Of a stretch of DNA of 64,000 nucleotides, positions 54,471-63,897 are shown piece by piece. The notes beneath the pieces are model-generated. The model had not been told where the DNA came from and did no database searches. It saw nothing but the letters and a program-made list of their open reading frames with translations. A program made the translations under genes and the position numbers. Position 1 is the stretch's first letter. Every line of letters begins with the position of its first letter. This DNA comes from Thermospira aquatica (GTDB taxonomy: Bacteria; Spirochaetota; Brevinematia; Brevinematales; Thermospiraceae): NCBI RefSeq assembly GCF_023525255.1, contig NZ_CP073355.1, positions 124,001-188,000 of the forward strand. Direction: 5' to 3'.

Positions 54471-56480
54471 CTACTTGCTTCGAAAAGCAGTATATTGTAG
54501 AAAAAGAGGAACTATAGCCTTAAAAAGGAGAAGCTGGGTTTCATCCCACACCCGATCAGGGTTGTTGAGATCATGAACCCCCAGAAGCCCCCACAACTCC
54601 TGGTCATTCATGAGTGGCAAAAACAAAAGAGACCCAAGCCCTGTTTTTTCAAAAAGTTTTTTCTCATACGCATTCAGAGGCGTCTCTCGTGTAAGAACAA
54701 GGTAACGTTGATGGAGAAGTTCCCCTATCCAATCTTGAGAAAACCTTCCAACTTCCAATACAGGTGACTCTGGAGCATCCTTTGCCTCATGCCAGAGATA
54801 CACCGGCTCACACACTCCCTTATGAGGGTGCCACTGGTAAACAAAAAGTCTCTGGACATCGAGAAATTTTGATATTTTTTGACACACCTCAGGTAGAGCC
54901 TCATGGTTTTTCCTGAGAAGCAAAAGAATCTCTTCGATCAACTGAAGACTTGTCTGTTGTTTATATAATAAATACATATGATTCATCCGTTCCGTTATAT
55001 CATTCAGGATGAAGATATAATTCGTTTCCCGAGAAGTCTTCACTCTACTGGCACTGAATTCAACACTGTGACGTTTTCCCTCTTTATCAAAAAGCGTAAA
55101 AATATGATTTTTAAGTTTCATACCATGAGACAGCCCCTCCAACTCTTTCTGAAGGAGTGCCTCCTCATCCGAAGCAAAAAAACTCCAGAATACCTTGTGT
55201 GAAATATGACGTTCCTCTAGACCAAGGAGTTGTTCAAACTCCTCATTGGCATGAACAATCCTCCCCTCTTTATCAGTAATGAAAATCGGATTAGGAGAAG
55301 ATTCAAGAAACTCTCGCATCAGTTGATTCTCTGCAATAAGATTTTGTTCTCGTGTTTTATAATGACTCACATTAGTGATAATAAGAACAAAACCATCATT
55401 ACGATAATATCCATCTCTATCAAGAATAGGAGAAAGTTTATACTCAATGGGTATCTCCATCCCCTGACTATTCACAAGAAGACGATCCTTCTGGAGAAGG
55501 GAAATAATCCCTTTACTTTTTAAGAGAGCAAAAGGATCTTCGATCTGGTTTTCTTCCGGATTGCGGATAAAGACGATATCTTGAAGAGGTCGCCCTATAG
55601 CACGAACCTGCGAAATACCAAGATAGGTTTCAGCTATAGGATTTAACGAAGAAATACAACCTTCATCGTCCAGAGTTATCACCGCTTCTCCTATACTCCG
55701 AAGGGTAGTTTCCAGCCATTCTTGTTTGGATTTGAGTTGACGTTCTACCTCTTTTCTCTCATTGATATTGAGAGAAAATCCCGCTATACCAAGAATCTGA
55801 TCTTGCACGCTGATAATTGGAAGCTTGTGCGTTTCAAACCAGAGTTCTTGATCATTTTTTTGAAAACTTTCTTCTTTGTGGATGGTAGCTCTGGAGTAGA
55901 CAACAGAATGATCCTCCTGGGAGGAGGCAAGAGCATATGCTTCGGGGAAAAGATCAAAATCCGTTTTTCCGATTACCTCTTCTCTGCGTAACCCATGAAG
56001 CCTCAAAAAATTTTCATTTACCTCACTATAACGCCCATGAGTATCCTTGATCCAGAGGACCAGGGGAATGTTATGAAAAAGAGACTGCCAGACAGCGCTC
56101 TGATACGTTGTCTGAAGAGAAGCTGTAATATTCTTGATAAGAACAAGATAAAGAGGATTGTCTCCTATGTGCCCCGGGAGAAGGAAGCCATGAATATCAC
56201 CGTAAAAGATCTCCCCATTTTTTCGGATAAATCCAACACGCTCCATAAGCACTCTGGCACCCTGACACGACTCTTTGCGAAAAGAAGGGTCGGCAAAAAG
56301 CTCGAAAAAAGTCCGACGGGTAAGATCTGTATGGTGAATATACCCGTAGATTTCAAGAGCAGCCTCATTGGTCTTCACAATACGGTAGGTCCCACATTCA
56401 ATCAGAAAAGCCGGATCCTGCAGCACATGGACCATCTGTTGGAAGATCTCTACTTCTGGGAGAAAAGTGTGTTTTTCCAT
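54471..56480 (-). CDS. Multi-PAS/GAF sensor protein without kinase or cyclase domain
   Basis: 669 residues: four PAS domains (around FLIECGTYRIVKTNEAALEIYG; LWIKDTHGRYSEVNENFLRLHG; AVITLDDEGCISSLNPIAETYLG; IFITDKEGRIVHANEEFEQLLG) and a C-terminal GAF domain (FLDVQRLFVYQWHP, LLFLPLMNDQELWGLLGVHD). The protein ends there; no HisKA, HATPase, GGDEF or HTH follows. Such proteins may have lost their output or signal through a partner. GAGAGGAAAA precedes the ATG. Confidence 0.87.
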   Translation of the reverse strand: MEKHTFLPEVEIFQQMVHVLQDPAFLIECGTYRIVKTNEAALEIYGYIHHTDLTRRTFFELFADPSFRKESCQGARVLMERVGFIRKNGEIFYGDIHGFLLPGHIGDNPLYLVLIKNITASLQTTYQSAVWQSLFHNIPLVLWIKDTHGRYSEVNENFLRLHGLRREEVIGKTDFDLFPEAYALASSQEDHSVVYSRATIHKEESFQKNDQELWFETHKLPIISVQDQILGIAGFSLNINERKEVERQLKSKQEWLETTLRSIGEAVITLDDEGCISSLNPIAETYLGISQVRAIGRPLQDIVFIRNPEENQIEDPFALLKSKGIISLLQKDRLLVNSQGMEIPIEYKLSPILDRDGYYRNDGFVLIITNVSHYKTREQNLIAENQLMREFLESSPNPIFITDKEGRIVHANEEFEQLLGLEERHISHKVFWSFFASDEEALLQKELEGLSHGMKLKNHIFTLFDKEGKRHSVEFSASRVKTSRETNYIFILNDITERMNHMYLLYKQQTSLQLIEEILLLLRKNHEALPEVCQKISKFLDVQRLFVYQWHPHKGVCEPVYLWHEAKDAPESPVLEVGRFSQDWIGELLHQRYLVLTRETPLNAYEKKLFEKTGLGSLLFLPLMNDQELWGLLGVHDLNNPDRVWDETQLLLFKAIVPLFLQYTAFRSK

Positions 56481-56506
56481 TTATTTTCCTCTCGTTTATA
56501 AAATTT

Positions 56507-56534
56507 ATTATAACACAACGAAAAAATATGTCAA
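56507..56534 (-). promoter_or_regulatory. Promoter of the PAS/GAF gene
   Basis: Minus strand TTGACA (56529-56534), 16 bp, TATAAT (56507-56512). IS copy C with its GTATT duplication begins at 56535, touching the -35 box but leaving it intact. Confidence 0.8.
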
Positions 56535-56539
56535 GTATT

Positions 56540-57916
56540 CGAATTGCTTCATAATAAAAGTACTCGAAAAGGGAACGTTGCTTCAAAATAAAAAAGTACT
56601 TTAAATTTGTGTAAAATAATCCAGTTCAAAGAACTGGAGGTAAAAGGTGGAATTAGCGATGTTTGAAAGGAGACCTATTTACAGGGAAACGGCGAAAGAG
56701 TATCAAAAAGCCAGCAAAAAGGAGAAAAAGGAGATACTGGATTACTTTGTGAGGATAACAGGTTTAAAAAACCGAAACTATGCCGCCAGGCTCTTGAGGC
56801 AGCACGGAAAACCATCTATGTAGGCAAGAAAATTACCTTTAAAGCCGACATAGCCAAGAAGGGCAAAAGACCTGGCAGAAAGAAAAAATTCGGCGAAGAG
56901 GAACTAAAACTTCTAAAAAAGGTCTGGGAAATTGAAAACTACATGTGTGGCAAACGTTTAAAGCCAATTTTAAATGAAGTTTTAGATAATCTCTTAGCAA
57001 ACGGACATCTCCACGGTTCTCCACAGGCTATAGAAAACTTGCGCCATATAAGTGCTTCAAGTATTGACCGACTTTTGAAACATGAGCGTAAAAAGCTTGA
57101 GATAAAAGGACGAAAAGGTACAAAGCCTGGAACGCTATTAAAGCAACAAATAGCTATACGCACGTGGGCAGAGTGGGATGAAAATTGCCCTGGGTTCATG
57201 GAGATTGATCTGGTTGCCCATGAGGGAGGAAATAGCCGGGGAGATTTTGCTCAAACATTAAATATGGTGGATGTTTGGAGCGGTTGGACAGAGCTTGTGG
57301 CAATCAAAAACAAGGCTTCAAAATGGGTAAGAGAAGCCATAGAAAAAGTCCAAAGAAGACTTTTGATTTACGGGGAATTGATTCTGATACCGTTGAATTT
57401 ATTAATCATCCCTCTGCGCGATTGGTGTGAGAAGAACCAGATAAAAATTTACAAGGGGAAGAAGGCTCCCGTTCCAATGATAACTGCTACGTTGAGCAGA
57501 AAACTATTCCATAGTCCGCCAGAATGTTGGATACTTCCGCTACGATACCGAGGAAGAAGTCTACTACTTGAACCGACTCTATGCGTATCTCAGGCTTTAT
57601 GCCAACTTTTTTCAACCGGTTATGAAAATGACAGAGAAAAAGAATCGGAGCAAGGTGCAAAGAAGCATGATGATATTAAAACTCCTACCAACGGCTTTTA
57701 GAAAGCTCTTATGTAAGTGAGGCACAAAAGGAACGCCTAACAAGGCTTTATAAGGCTCCCGATTTGTTTCACCTAAGACAAAAAATTACAGTTTCAGCCT
57801 TCAAAAGAAAAGAATGCAAAACTTTTATTTGGAGGAAACTGTATGGAATTTTTGAGTACTTTTTTTTATGAGGCAATGATTCGAATTTCGAGTACTTTTT
57901 TATTTGACGCAACGGG
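56540..57916 (+). mobile_element. IS1202-like element copy C, decayed
   Basis: 1377 bp from CGAATTGCTTC to GCAACGGG, flanked by a 5-bp GTATT duplication (56535-56539 and 57917-57921). The ends match copies A and B, while the transposase is broken. It lies upstream of the PAS/GAF gene on one side and 190 bp before the barrel gene at 58108 on the other. Confidence 0.87.
56647..57855 (+). pseudogene. IS1202-like transposase, copy C (multiple frameshifts)
   Basis: The same GTG start and opening residues as copies A and B are present, but a lost A near 56810, several indels from 57355 on, and a ~10-bp loss near 57790 break the frame repeatedly. The longest remaining frame is 56943-57701. It shares the extra T and G near 57607-57618 with copy A, so copies A and C may be closer to each other than to B there. 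Confidence 0.88.
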
Positions 57917-58050
57917 GTATTTTTCTTTTTAAAATACCCATCAATGAGTATACTTTTATGGTATAAAAACTATCAATGGCTTCTTTAGAGAGAAAAAAGG
58001 CTTTTATTACATCTATCCTTGAAGTTGAATCACTATGTGAGTTTTAAAAT

Positions 58051-58079
58051 TTGCTTTTTTATTGGAGTTTTCATATAAT
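58051..58079 (+). promoter_or_regulatory. Promoter of the barrel-protein gene
   Basis: TTGCTT (58051-58056), 17 bp, TATAAT (58074-58079); GAGGAGG at 58096-58102 precedes the ATG at 58108. Confidence 0.7.
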
Positions 58080-58107
58080 AAAACTGTTATTATACGAGGA
58101 GGTGGCT

Positions 58108-59568
58108 ATGATTTATAAAGTATTTTCCACCGTCTTTATTTTTTGCCTGGTAGTTTCTGGTTTTGCCGTCAATCAGATCCTTTATCTTGCTCCCCCTGTA
58201 CCTGGAGCAACCGCCACCAACTATCCACAAACCGAATCCACAGGGTATTTTCTCCAGATGATCATGCGAGACCATCTTTCAGCACTGGCTGAGTGGGAAG
58301 TGGTAACCGAACCACCAACCAACACCAACAATGCCCTCGTTTATCGTCTCGAGACCTCCTATACTCTTTCGGGACCTATCCCACGCCCTGACTGTAATTA
58401 TATATTCAGCTTTTACAACGAAAGCAATAAACTCCTCTTTCAGACAAATATTGTCGCGGATATCAAGTATGGACTTTTTGATGCTTCGGATGTAGCCGTT
58501 TTCGCCACAGGAAGAGTACTGGGAGAGGACTTGTCCAGGTACGGTTTTCTCTCTGTTGTGGTACCGGGAATGGCTTCTATCGAATATGAACTCTACCTCA
58601 ATAAATCTCGTGTCTTTATCCTCACTAACACTGAACCTCAAAAGCTTGAGTACCGTTTGAGCTCCTCTAAAACCAATACAATTACCCTCAAAGAGCGTCC
58701 CTCTCTTAAAAACCTTTACCTGGGCTCCCTTCTCTGGCAAACCAATCTCGTGCTTCCCCAGGGAAAATCAGAGACGATTACTGTCAACCCTCTCACCAAA
58801 GTTTCCTTTGATTCGGTACGCACTGAACTCTTGTTCCCCCCTGTTTACGCCTATACTCTCATGATACGTCGTACAAACGAACAAAATCCTTTCACCAATG
58901 TCACGCTCAACACCCGCCTTGAAACCAATATCACCCTTCCTCTTGGGCAACAATATAGCTTTGAACTAATCTACACCCCAAAAAATCTCCTCGTCAGTTC
59001 AAACACCGTTTTCCTTCAACGACCAAGATACACCTATAAGCCCATAGACAAAAAACAACCCCGTCCTCTCTATGGAGCTTTAACTGGAGGTTTTTACATT
59101 CTTCCCAGTATGCAGGTTGGTTTACCTCCTTTTAGGCGAGGGGCTCTCACTCTCTACTACTATCCTACGATGAATTTACGTATCGGACTTACCGGGACAA
59201 AAGATGAAATGATAGATGTGCTCTCAAACGCTACCCTCAACTTGAACAACATCTCCGGTTTTTCCCTTCGTTTCGGCTGGTATCCTTTCACCTACCGGTA
59301 TCAACCCTTACGATTAGTCATAGAGGGTTCTGCCGGTTTCCAGTCTGCTCGTATATCCATAGACACAGACAGACCAGATGTTGAGAAACAATTGATAAGC
59401 GAGGCTTTATCTACCTTAATGACGGGATGGCTTTTTGAAGCCTCTGTAGACGTCGAGTTCTATTTTCTCTTAGGAGGAATTGGGGTATGGTTAGCCCCCC
59501 GCCAAAACCCGGTGGTTGGAACCATCAATGCCTGGGGAATAAATCTTTTTCTTGGGATTACTCTCTAA
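58108..59568 (+). CDS. Exported protein with predicted C-terminal beta-barrel
   Basis: 486 residues from the ATG at 58108. Signal peptide VFSTVFIFCLVVSGFAVNQ. The N-terminal ~330 residues look like periplasmic beta domains, one with TFLYN/PEGA-like strands. The last ~160 (LYGALTGGFYILPSMQVGL, LRFGWYPFTYRY, LLGGIGVWLAP, INLFLGITL) have the alternating aromatic pattern of a barrel. No family recognised. Its 3' end overlaps the convergent propeller gene by 11 bases. Confidence 0.7.
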   Translation: MIYKVFSTVFIFCLVVSGFAVNQILYLAPPVPGATATNYPQTESTGYFLQMIMRDHLSALAEWEVVTEPPTNTNNALVYRLETSYTLSGPIPRPDCNYIFSFYNESNKLLFQTNIVADIKYGLFDASDVAVFATGRVLGEDLSRYGFLSVVVPGMASIEYELYLNKSRVFILTNTEPQKLEYRLSSSKTNTITLKERPSLKNLYLGSLLWQTNLVLPQGKSETITVNPLTKVSFDSVRTELLFPPVYAYTLMIRRTNEQNPFTNVTLNTRLETNITLPLGQQYSFELIYTPKNLLVSSNTVFLQRPRYTYKPIDKKQPRPLYGALTGGFYILPSMQVGLPPFRRGALTLYYYPTMNLRIGLTGTKDEMIDVLSNATLNLNNISGFSLRFGWYPFTYRYQPLRLVIEGSAGFQSARISIDTDRPDVEKQLISEALSTLMTGWLFEASVDVEFYFLLGGIGVWLAPRQNPVVGTINAWGINLFLGITL

Positions 59569-60784
59569 GACTCTCGTTAGTGTAAATCTCGACCGTATCA
59601 TCCATGAAATTACAGATAGCTAAAAGACGATGATCGCTAGAGATGGCTATGCCGATAGGTTGATTTCCCACTTCAAACTCTTCAACAAGCCTGTAATCCT
59701 TATAACTATCGAAAACCTGAATACGCCCATTTTTTGGACTGCGAAGAAGATATCCTTTGGGGTTATCCGGTCCCCTCGTGCTGATATAAATGTATCGATT
59801 TTGGGGGGAGAGTTTAAGGTTATTGGGATGAACCCAGGTCTGAACCCGCTTTACAATAGTATCGTTTTTTAAATCATACACGACAAAATGATTTCTCCTG
59901 AGGTTATTGATAAAAGCAATGCCCCTCACATAATCAGGCCGAAACCTCCCATTAGATCCTCCCCCATTATAGAGAAAAACCACCTCTTTATGGTTATTGA
60001 AACGATCATATTTGGCAATATGGCCAGATTCATAAAATACCACATACAGATAGCGGCCATCAAGAGAAAACCCCACTCCCCGAGGAGAAACCCCACGGGT
60101 TTTGACTCTGCCAAGGTAGGCATAGTTGCTCACCGCGAAGTATGTCACATCATGACTGAGCCAGTGACTAACATAATACACACTCCCATCCGGCGTGAAC
60201 TCCCCTACCTTTGTCCAGTTTCCATGAGAGGCAAAGTTGGTTTTAATCTGAAAACTTTTCGTATCCAAGACAAAAATTCTCCCATCCGTATGCATCTGGG
60301 TAAACCAATACTCACTCCCATCCGGTGTAAACACCCCTTCTACCAGACCACGGTAGGGCCTCCGCTCCTCAGGGATAAAAACATCACGCAAATCCCCATT
60401 CTGACAGTCATATATCTGAATTTTGGGAGCGTCAAGAAGAGAAACATACAGATACCGATCATCAGGAGAAAAGATGACATCCTTTGGTTGATGGCCTGTA
60501 GCAAACCGTTTCACAAAACAAAAATGCGAGTTTGTCGAAAGAAGCCGTGCCCACACCTTCCCGGGGACAGAGATTTCTGTGATATAGGTTTTATAACCAG
60601 ATTTTTCCAGAGAGACAGTATACGTTCCCGGTAACAGATTAGTAACAAAAGGGGTTGTTCCCACCTTTTTTTCTCCAAGATACACCACGGCTTTTTCTGG
60701 CACACTTTCTACACGTAGCGGTAACGCCAATGCTATCCCTTTCAAAACAAAAACAAGCCACCACCCCAGACGCCAGATATTCAT
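59558..60784 (-). CDS. PEGA domain plus YVTN-type beta-propeller, exported
   Basis: 408 residues. Signal peptide (WWLVFVLKGIALA), a PEGA domain at ~28-75 (AVVYLGEKKVGTTPFVTNLLPGTY), then a seven-bladed-like propeller with repeated FSPDDRYLYVS, FTPDGSVYYVS, FSLDGRYLYVV, LSPQNRYIYIS and ISSDHRLLAIC. Such proteins usually bind partners in the periplasm or on the surface. Its ATG overlaps the stop of the Crp-type gene by one base. Confidence 0.83.
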   Translation of the reverse strand: MNIWRLGWWLVFVLKGIALALPLRVESVPEKAVVYLGEKKVGTTPFVTNLLPGTYTVSLEKSGYKTYITEISVPGKVWARLLSTNSHFCFVKRFATGHQPKDVIFSPDDRYLYVSLLDAPKIQIYDCQNGDLRDVFIPEERRPYRGLVEGVFTPDGSEYWFTQMHTDGRIFVLDTKSFQIKTNFASHGNWTKVGEFTPDGSVYYVSHWLSHDVTYFAVSNYAYLGRVKTRGVSPRGVGFSLDGRYLYVVFYESGHIAKYDRFNNHKEVVFLYNGGGSNGRFRPDYVRGIAFINNLRRNHFVVYDLKNDTIVKRVQTWVHPNNLKLSPQNRYIYISTRGPDNPKGYLLRSPKNGRIQVFDSYKDYRLVEEFEVGNQPIGIAISSDHRLLAICNFMDDTVEIYTNESLRE

Positions 60785-61437
60785 CAGCTTTCCTTTTCCT
60801 GAAGTTTGCGCTTGTTTTTTACCAACCGATAGATATCAGGAAGATTCTTGATGATAATCTGATCCCCACGGCGTTCAATTCTTCCCATATTGTGATACCG
60901 AACAATATATTTTTCACATTCTCTCACATCAATACCACACCAATGAGCTACATCTTCTACCGTAACCCCCTCCAGAGCAATGGGATCTGTCTTATCATAC
61001 GTAGCAGGAATAATCCCTTTTGTCTCACAAAGCATGAGAAGGGTGTCCAGCACCTTGGCTTCATCATCCTTGAGAGAGAGAATCTCAAGCTTACGGGTTG
61101 CATCAAAAATACGCTTACTAAAAATCTTGATGAGAGAAAGAGCCCATTTTGGATTACTGACCATAAGTTCATAGAAATTCTGTTTCTGAAGCGCTACAAG
61201 ACGAACCGGTGTTTCTGCAATGGCTGTGGCGTTTCTTGGGGCATTATCAATGATAGCCATTTCGCCAAAAATTGCGGGGGGCTCAATAATATCAAGGGTC
61301 TTTTCCCGGTTATCCTGGATTTTGGTGAGACGAATTTTACCCTCTTTTATAATATAAAACTCATCTCCTGGTTCGTACTCACAAAAAATAATCTCTCCCG
61401 CATTGTAGCTACGTTCGAATTTATCAAGTGCATCCAT
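60784..61437 (-). CDS. Crp/Fnr-type transcriptional regulator
   Basis: 217 residues from the ATG at 61437. Cyclic-nucleotide-binding fold ~15-120 (AGEIIFCEYEPGDEFYIIKEG, IFGEMAIIDNAPRNATAIA) and a C-terminal winged HTH (VTVEDVAHWCGIDVRECEKYI). The phosphate-binding segment reads GEMAIIDNAPRNATA, with Arg kept, so a cyclic nucleotide is possible; no Fe-S cysteine set as in Fnr. Start overlaps the end of the upstream gene region. Confidence 0.88.
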   Translation of the reverse strand: MDALDKFERSYNAGEIIFCEYEPGDEFYIIKEGKIRLTKIQDNREKTLDIIEPPAIFGEMAIIDNAPRNATAIAETPVRLVALQKQNFYELMVSNPKWALSLIKIFSKRIFDATRKLEILSLKDDEAKVLDTLLMLCETKGIIPATYDKTDPIALEGVTVEDVAHWCGIDVRECEKYIVRYHNMGRIERRGDQIIIKNLPDIYRLVKNKRKLQEKES

Positions 61438-61441
61438 ACGC

Positions 61442-62482
61442 CTACAGTCCCTCCATACGTTTCTTTGCCGCACGAGAAAAATCGTCTATCGGTGCAAGCA
61501 TGACAATCTTTTGAAGAATTGTCTTCTCATTAGAAGATTGCCCGAGTTCTTTGTAAATATCCGCCAGAACAAAAAGCATCTGTTTCACCGTAGGCGGATC
61601 CTTTATCTCCTTGAGAAATTCATTCACACTCTGAGCACACTCGTTAAACTTTCTTTGTTTGAAAAGAGCTGTCACAAGCAAAAGCTTTCCCTGCAAAACC
61701 ATAGCTGGAGCCACATTGGTAAGGTTTTTCTCCAGAAAAGCGCGAAGTGTTTTCTCTGCATTTGCATAATCCTTACCTTCACAAAAAGACTTTCCCTTGT
61801 AAAAAAGATCCATCGCCTCTTTCGTTCCAAGAACAGAATGGGTATTTTCAAGAGTGGTTTGTGTATCCTGAATACTCACATTGACACTATCCACCGTTGT
61901 CGTCTCCATAATCTTTTCGAGAGGTTGGTAACTCTTGAGAAACCCTGTTTTCATCGCGTCCTGACAGATCTGAATTCGGTATTCTGCTTCTTTCGCCAGG
62001 TTGGTATTTCCATAATGTTTCAAATACCTCTGGTAAACCTGAATCGCCTGGGGATACTTTTTTTGATTGAGATAGTACTCTCCTATCTTAAAAAGCCCAA
62101 TGTTTGGTGCGTAGAGCACATTATTACCCAGATAGTTATTCACCTTTATGCCGAGATTACGGAGTTGTCCGGAAAACACTCGCAGCAGCCGTTTCATGAG
62201 TTCCACATTGGTAGCCACATAGGTTTCAAATTCACTCGCCCGAAACTCGATGGTCACGCTGTCGGTAATCGCCTCAGCTACTTCACCACGCGTATGTCCG
62301 ATAATAGCCGACTTGAGACCAAAAAACTCTCCAATCTGGACAGGTTTGTGAATTTTCTCCCCCGTTTCCGGTTCCGTAAAAGAAAGCTCTACTTCCCCTG
62401 CTTTCAGAATATACAGGGTATCCCCAACCTCATGATCAAAGTAAATCACCGAGCCAGCACGGAACCGCTTTTCTACTGGCAT
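61442..62482 (-). CDS. Cyclic-nucleotide-binding domain fused to TPR repeats
   Basis: 346 residues. An N-terminal Crp-like sensory fold (RAGSVIYFDHEVGDTLYILKAG, IGEFFGLKSAIIGHTRGEVAEA) is followed by TPR-like repeats (IGLFKIGEYYLNQKKYPQAIQVYQRYL; DLFYKGKSFCEGKDYANAE) and no DNA-binding domain. It is therefore a sensor or scaffold paired with the following Crp-type regulator. It overlaps the upstream amidohydrolase gene by 10 bases. Confidence 0.82.
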   Translation of the reverse strand: MPVEKRFRAGSVIYFDHEVGDTLYILKAGEVELSFTEPETGEKIHKPVQIGEFFGLKSAIIGHTRGEVAEAITDSVTIEFRASEFETYVATNVELMKRLLRVFSGQLRNLGIKVNNYLGNNVLYAPNIGLFKIGEYYLNQKKYPQAIQVYQRYLKHYGNTNLAKEAEYRIQICQDAMKTGFLKSYQPLEKIMETTTVDSVNVSIQDTQTTLENTHSVLGTKEAMDLFYKGKSFCEGKDYANAEKTLRAFLEKNLTNVAPAMVLQGKLLLVTALFKQRKFNECAQSVNEFLKEIKDPPTVKQMLFVLADIYKELGQSSNEKTILQKIVMLAPIDDFSRAAKKRMEGL

Positions 62483-63729
62483 GATGACATTTCCTCCACC
62501 AGCGTAATAGGAAAGAAGGGAAGCTTTTTCTGGAAACCCAGTTTACAACATATTTGCTGATAAAAATGAATAGGACGACCAACCAATATACGATCCTGCC
62601 CCAGTATAGTAACCTGTTGGTAATGTTTTTTAAATGCACTGAAAAAGTCTAAAAATCTCCTCTCTCCATACAAAGGAACGCCGTCTCGTATCACCAGTCG
62701 AACATCCCCGAGATCAGCATGGACAAGGGATTCGTACACATTGTGAGTACGTGAAGCCTTGATAACTGTAAACTGCGCCCTGTACCCCTCAGCAATCTGA
62801 CCCTGATCAAAGAGACGAAGAACCCTGGCTGCGTTTACCGTTACCATCCTCACAAGAACAGCCGGATCAAGTTTCTCCCCATAGAGTTTCTCATACAGAC
62901 TGGAAGCAAACTGCATCTCATCGAGAAGATGGAGCCCACCCGACATCGGTGAATCCGTGCCAAGCGTCACAGTGACACCCGCCTCAAGAAGCTTTTTGAC
63001 AGGGGCAGTGGTTTGAAACATGTAGTAGTTTGATGATGGACACCACACCAGATTTGCCTTTTGTCTCGCCAGGATCTGGACATCCTCATCGCTCAAAGAG
63101 ATCCCGTGAATCAGAACAGTGTACTCATCAAGAGCCCCCATTTCCATCAAAATATCTACCCCAAGCGTTGCCTCTTCATCGAAGCCTTCCTCAAGATGGG
63201 TAATAAAGGGGATATTTTTTTGTTTTGCTTCCGTATGTTCCACAGTAATTCCCCTTCCCCACCTGAGATCGTAGCTTGAGCACTCATGCTCCAGGGAATA
63301 CTGAGAAAGAACAAAAACCGGGAGGTTTTTGATAAGATCCTGATTCACCGCGTGAGGCATATGATCTGAGACAGATACGACGCCAGAGAGAAGATTTCTA
63401 TAAGCTCCTAAAATATAGAGGTCTTTATTGGAAAGCCGACTTCTCTCCTCATAAAGGGGATGACTCTTGAGATCATTATCCCAGGGATACCAATTGAGGT
63501 ACGGTCCCTTGCCTACCCTCGGGTAGTACGTGCCAAGAAGATGATCATGGGCATTAATAAGCCCGGGGAAAACAATATCCTCCTCCCCAAGCCGAAGAAC
63601 CATATCAACAGGCAATCTCTCTTTGCCCATATGGATAATCTTTTTGGTCTCGGTGTCGACAACAACCGCCACATCGTGCAGAATAAAATCAGGGGTAACA
63701 ATTGTCCCCCCTTCTATGGCATATTTCAT
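62473..63729 (-). CDS. Amidohydrolase-superfamily metal-dependent hydrolase
   Basis: 418 residues from the ATG at 63729 (AAGAGGAG upstream); the open frame extends further upstream but without similarity. TIM-barrel metal motif INAHDHLLG (HxH), THLEEGFDE, IHGISLSD and LGTDSPMSG match the cytosine/adenosine deaminase and guanine deaminase-like branch (TrzN/SsnA/MtaD type). The substrate is not clear. It heads the operon with the cNMP/TPR and Crp genes. Confidence 0.85.
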   Translation of the reverse strand: MKYAIEGGTIVTPDFILHDVAVVVDTETKKIIHMGKERLPVDMVLRLGEEDIVFPGLINAHDHLLGTYYPRVGKGPYLNWYPWDNDLKSHPLYEERSRLSNKDLYILGAYRNLLSGVVSVSDHMPHAVNQDLIKNLPVFVLSQYSLEHECSSYDLRWGRGITVEHTEAKQKNIPFITHLEEGFDEEATLGVDILMEMGALDEYTVLIHGISLSDEDVQILARQKANLVWCPSSNYYMFQTTAPVKKLLEAGVTVTLGTDSPMSGGLHLLDEMQFASSLYEKLYGEKLDPAVLVRMVTVNAARVLRLFDQGQIAEGYRAQFTVIKASRTHNVYESLVHADLGDVRLVIRDGVPLYGERRFLDFFSAFKKHYQQVTILGQDRILVGRPIHFYQQICCKLGFQKKLPFFPITLVEEMSSCQ

Positions 63730-63897
63730 GAACTCCTCTTCGTTTTCTTCTACCATATTTTCGGAAAAAAAAGAGTATAACTTGAAATCTTCTTTATAAA
63801 AAGCATCAAAAGATTCTCTAAAAAAGATATTTCTTAACTTGAGTTTTTCTGTAGCATTTTCCGAAAATAATGATACCGCTCCCACAAAGGAGAAAAA

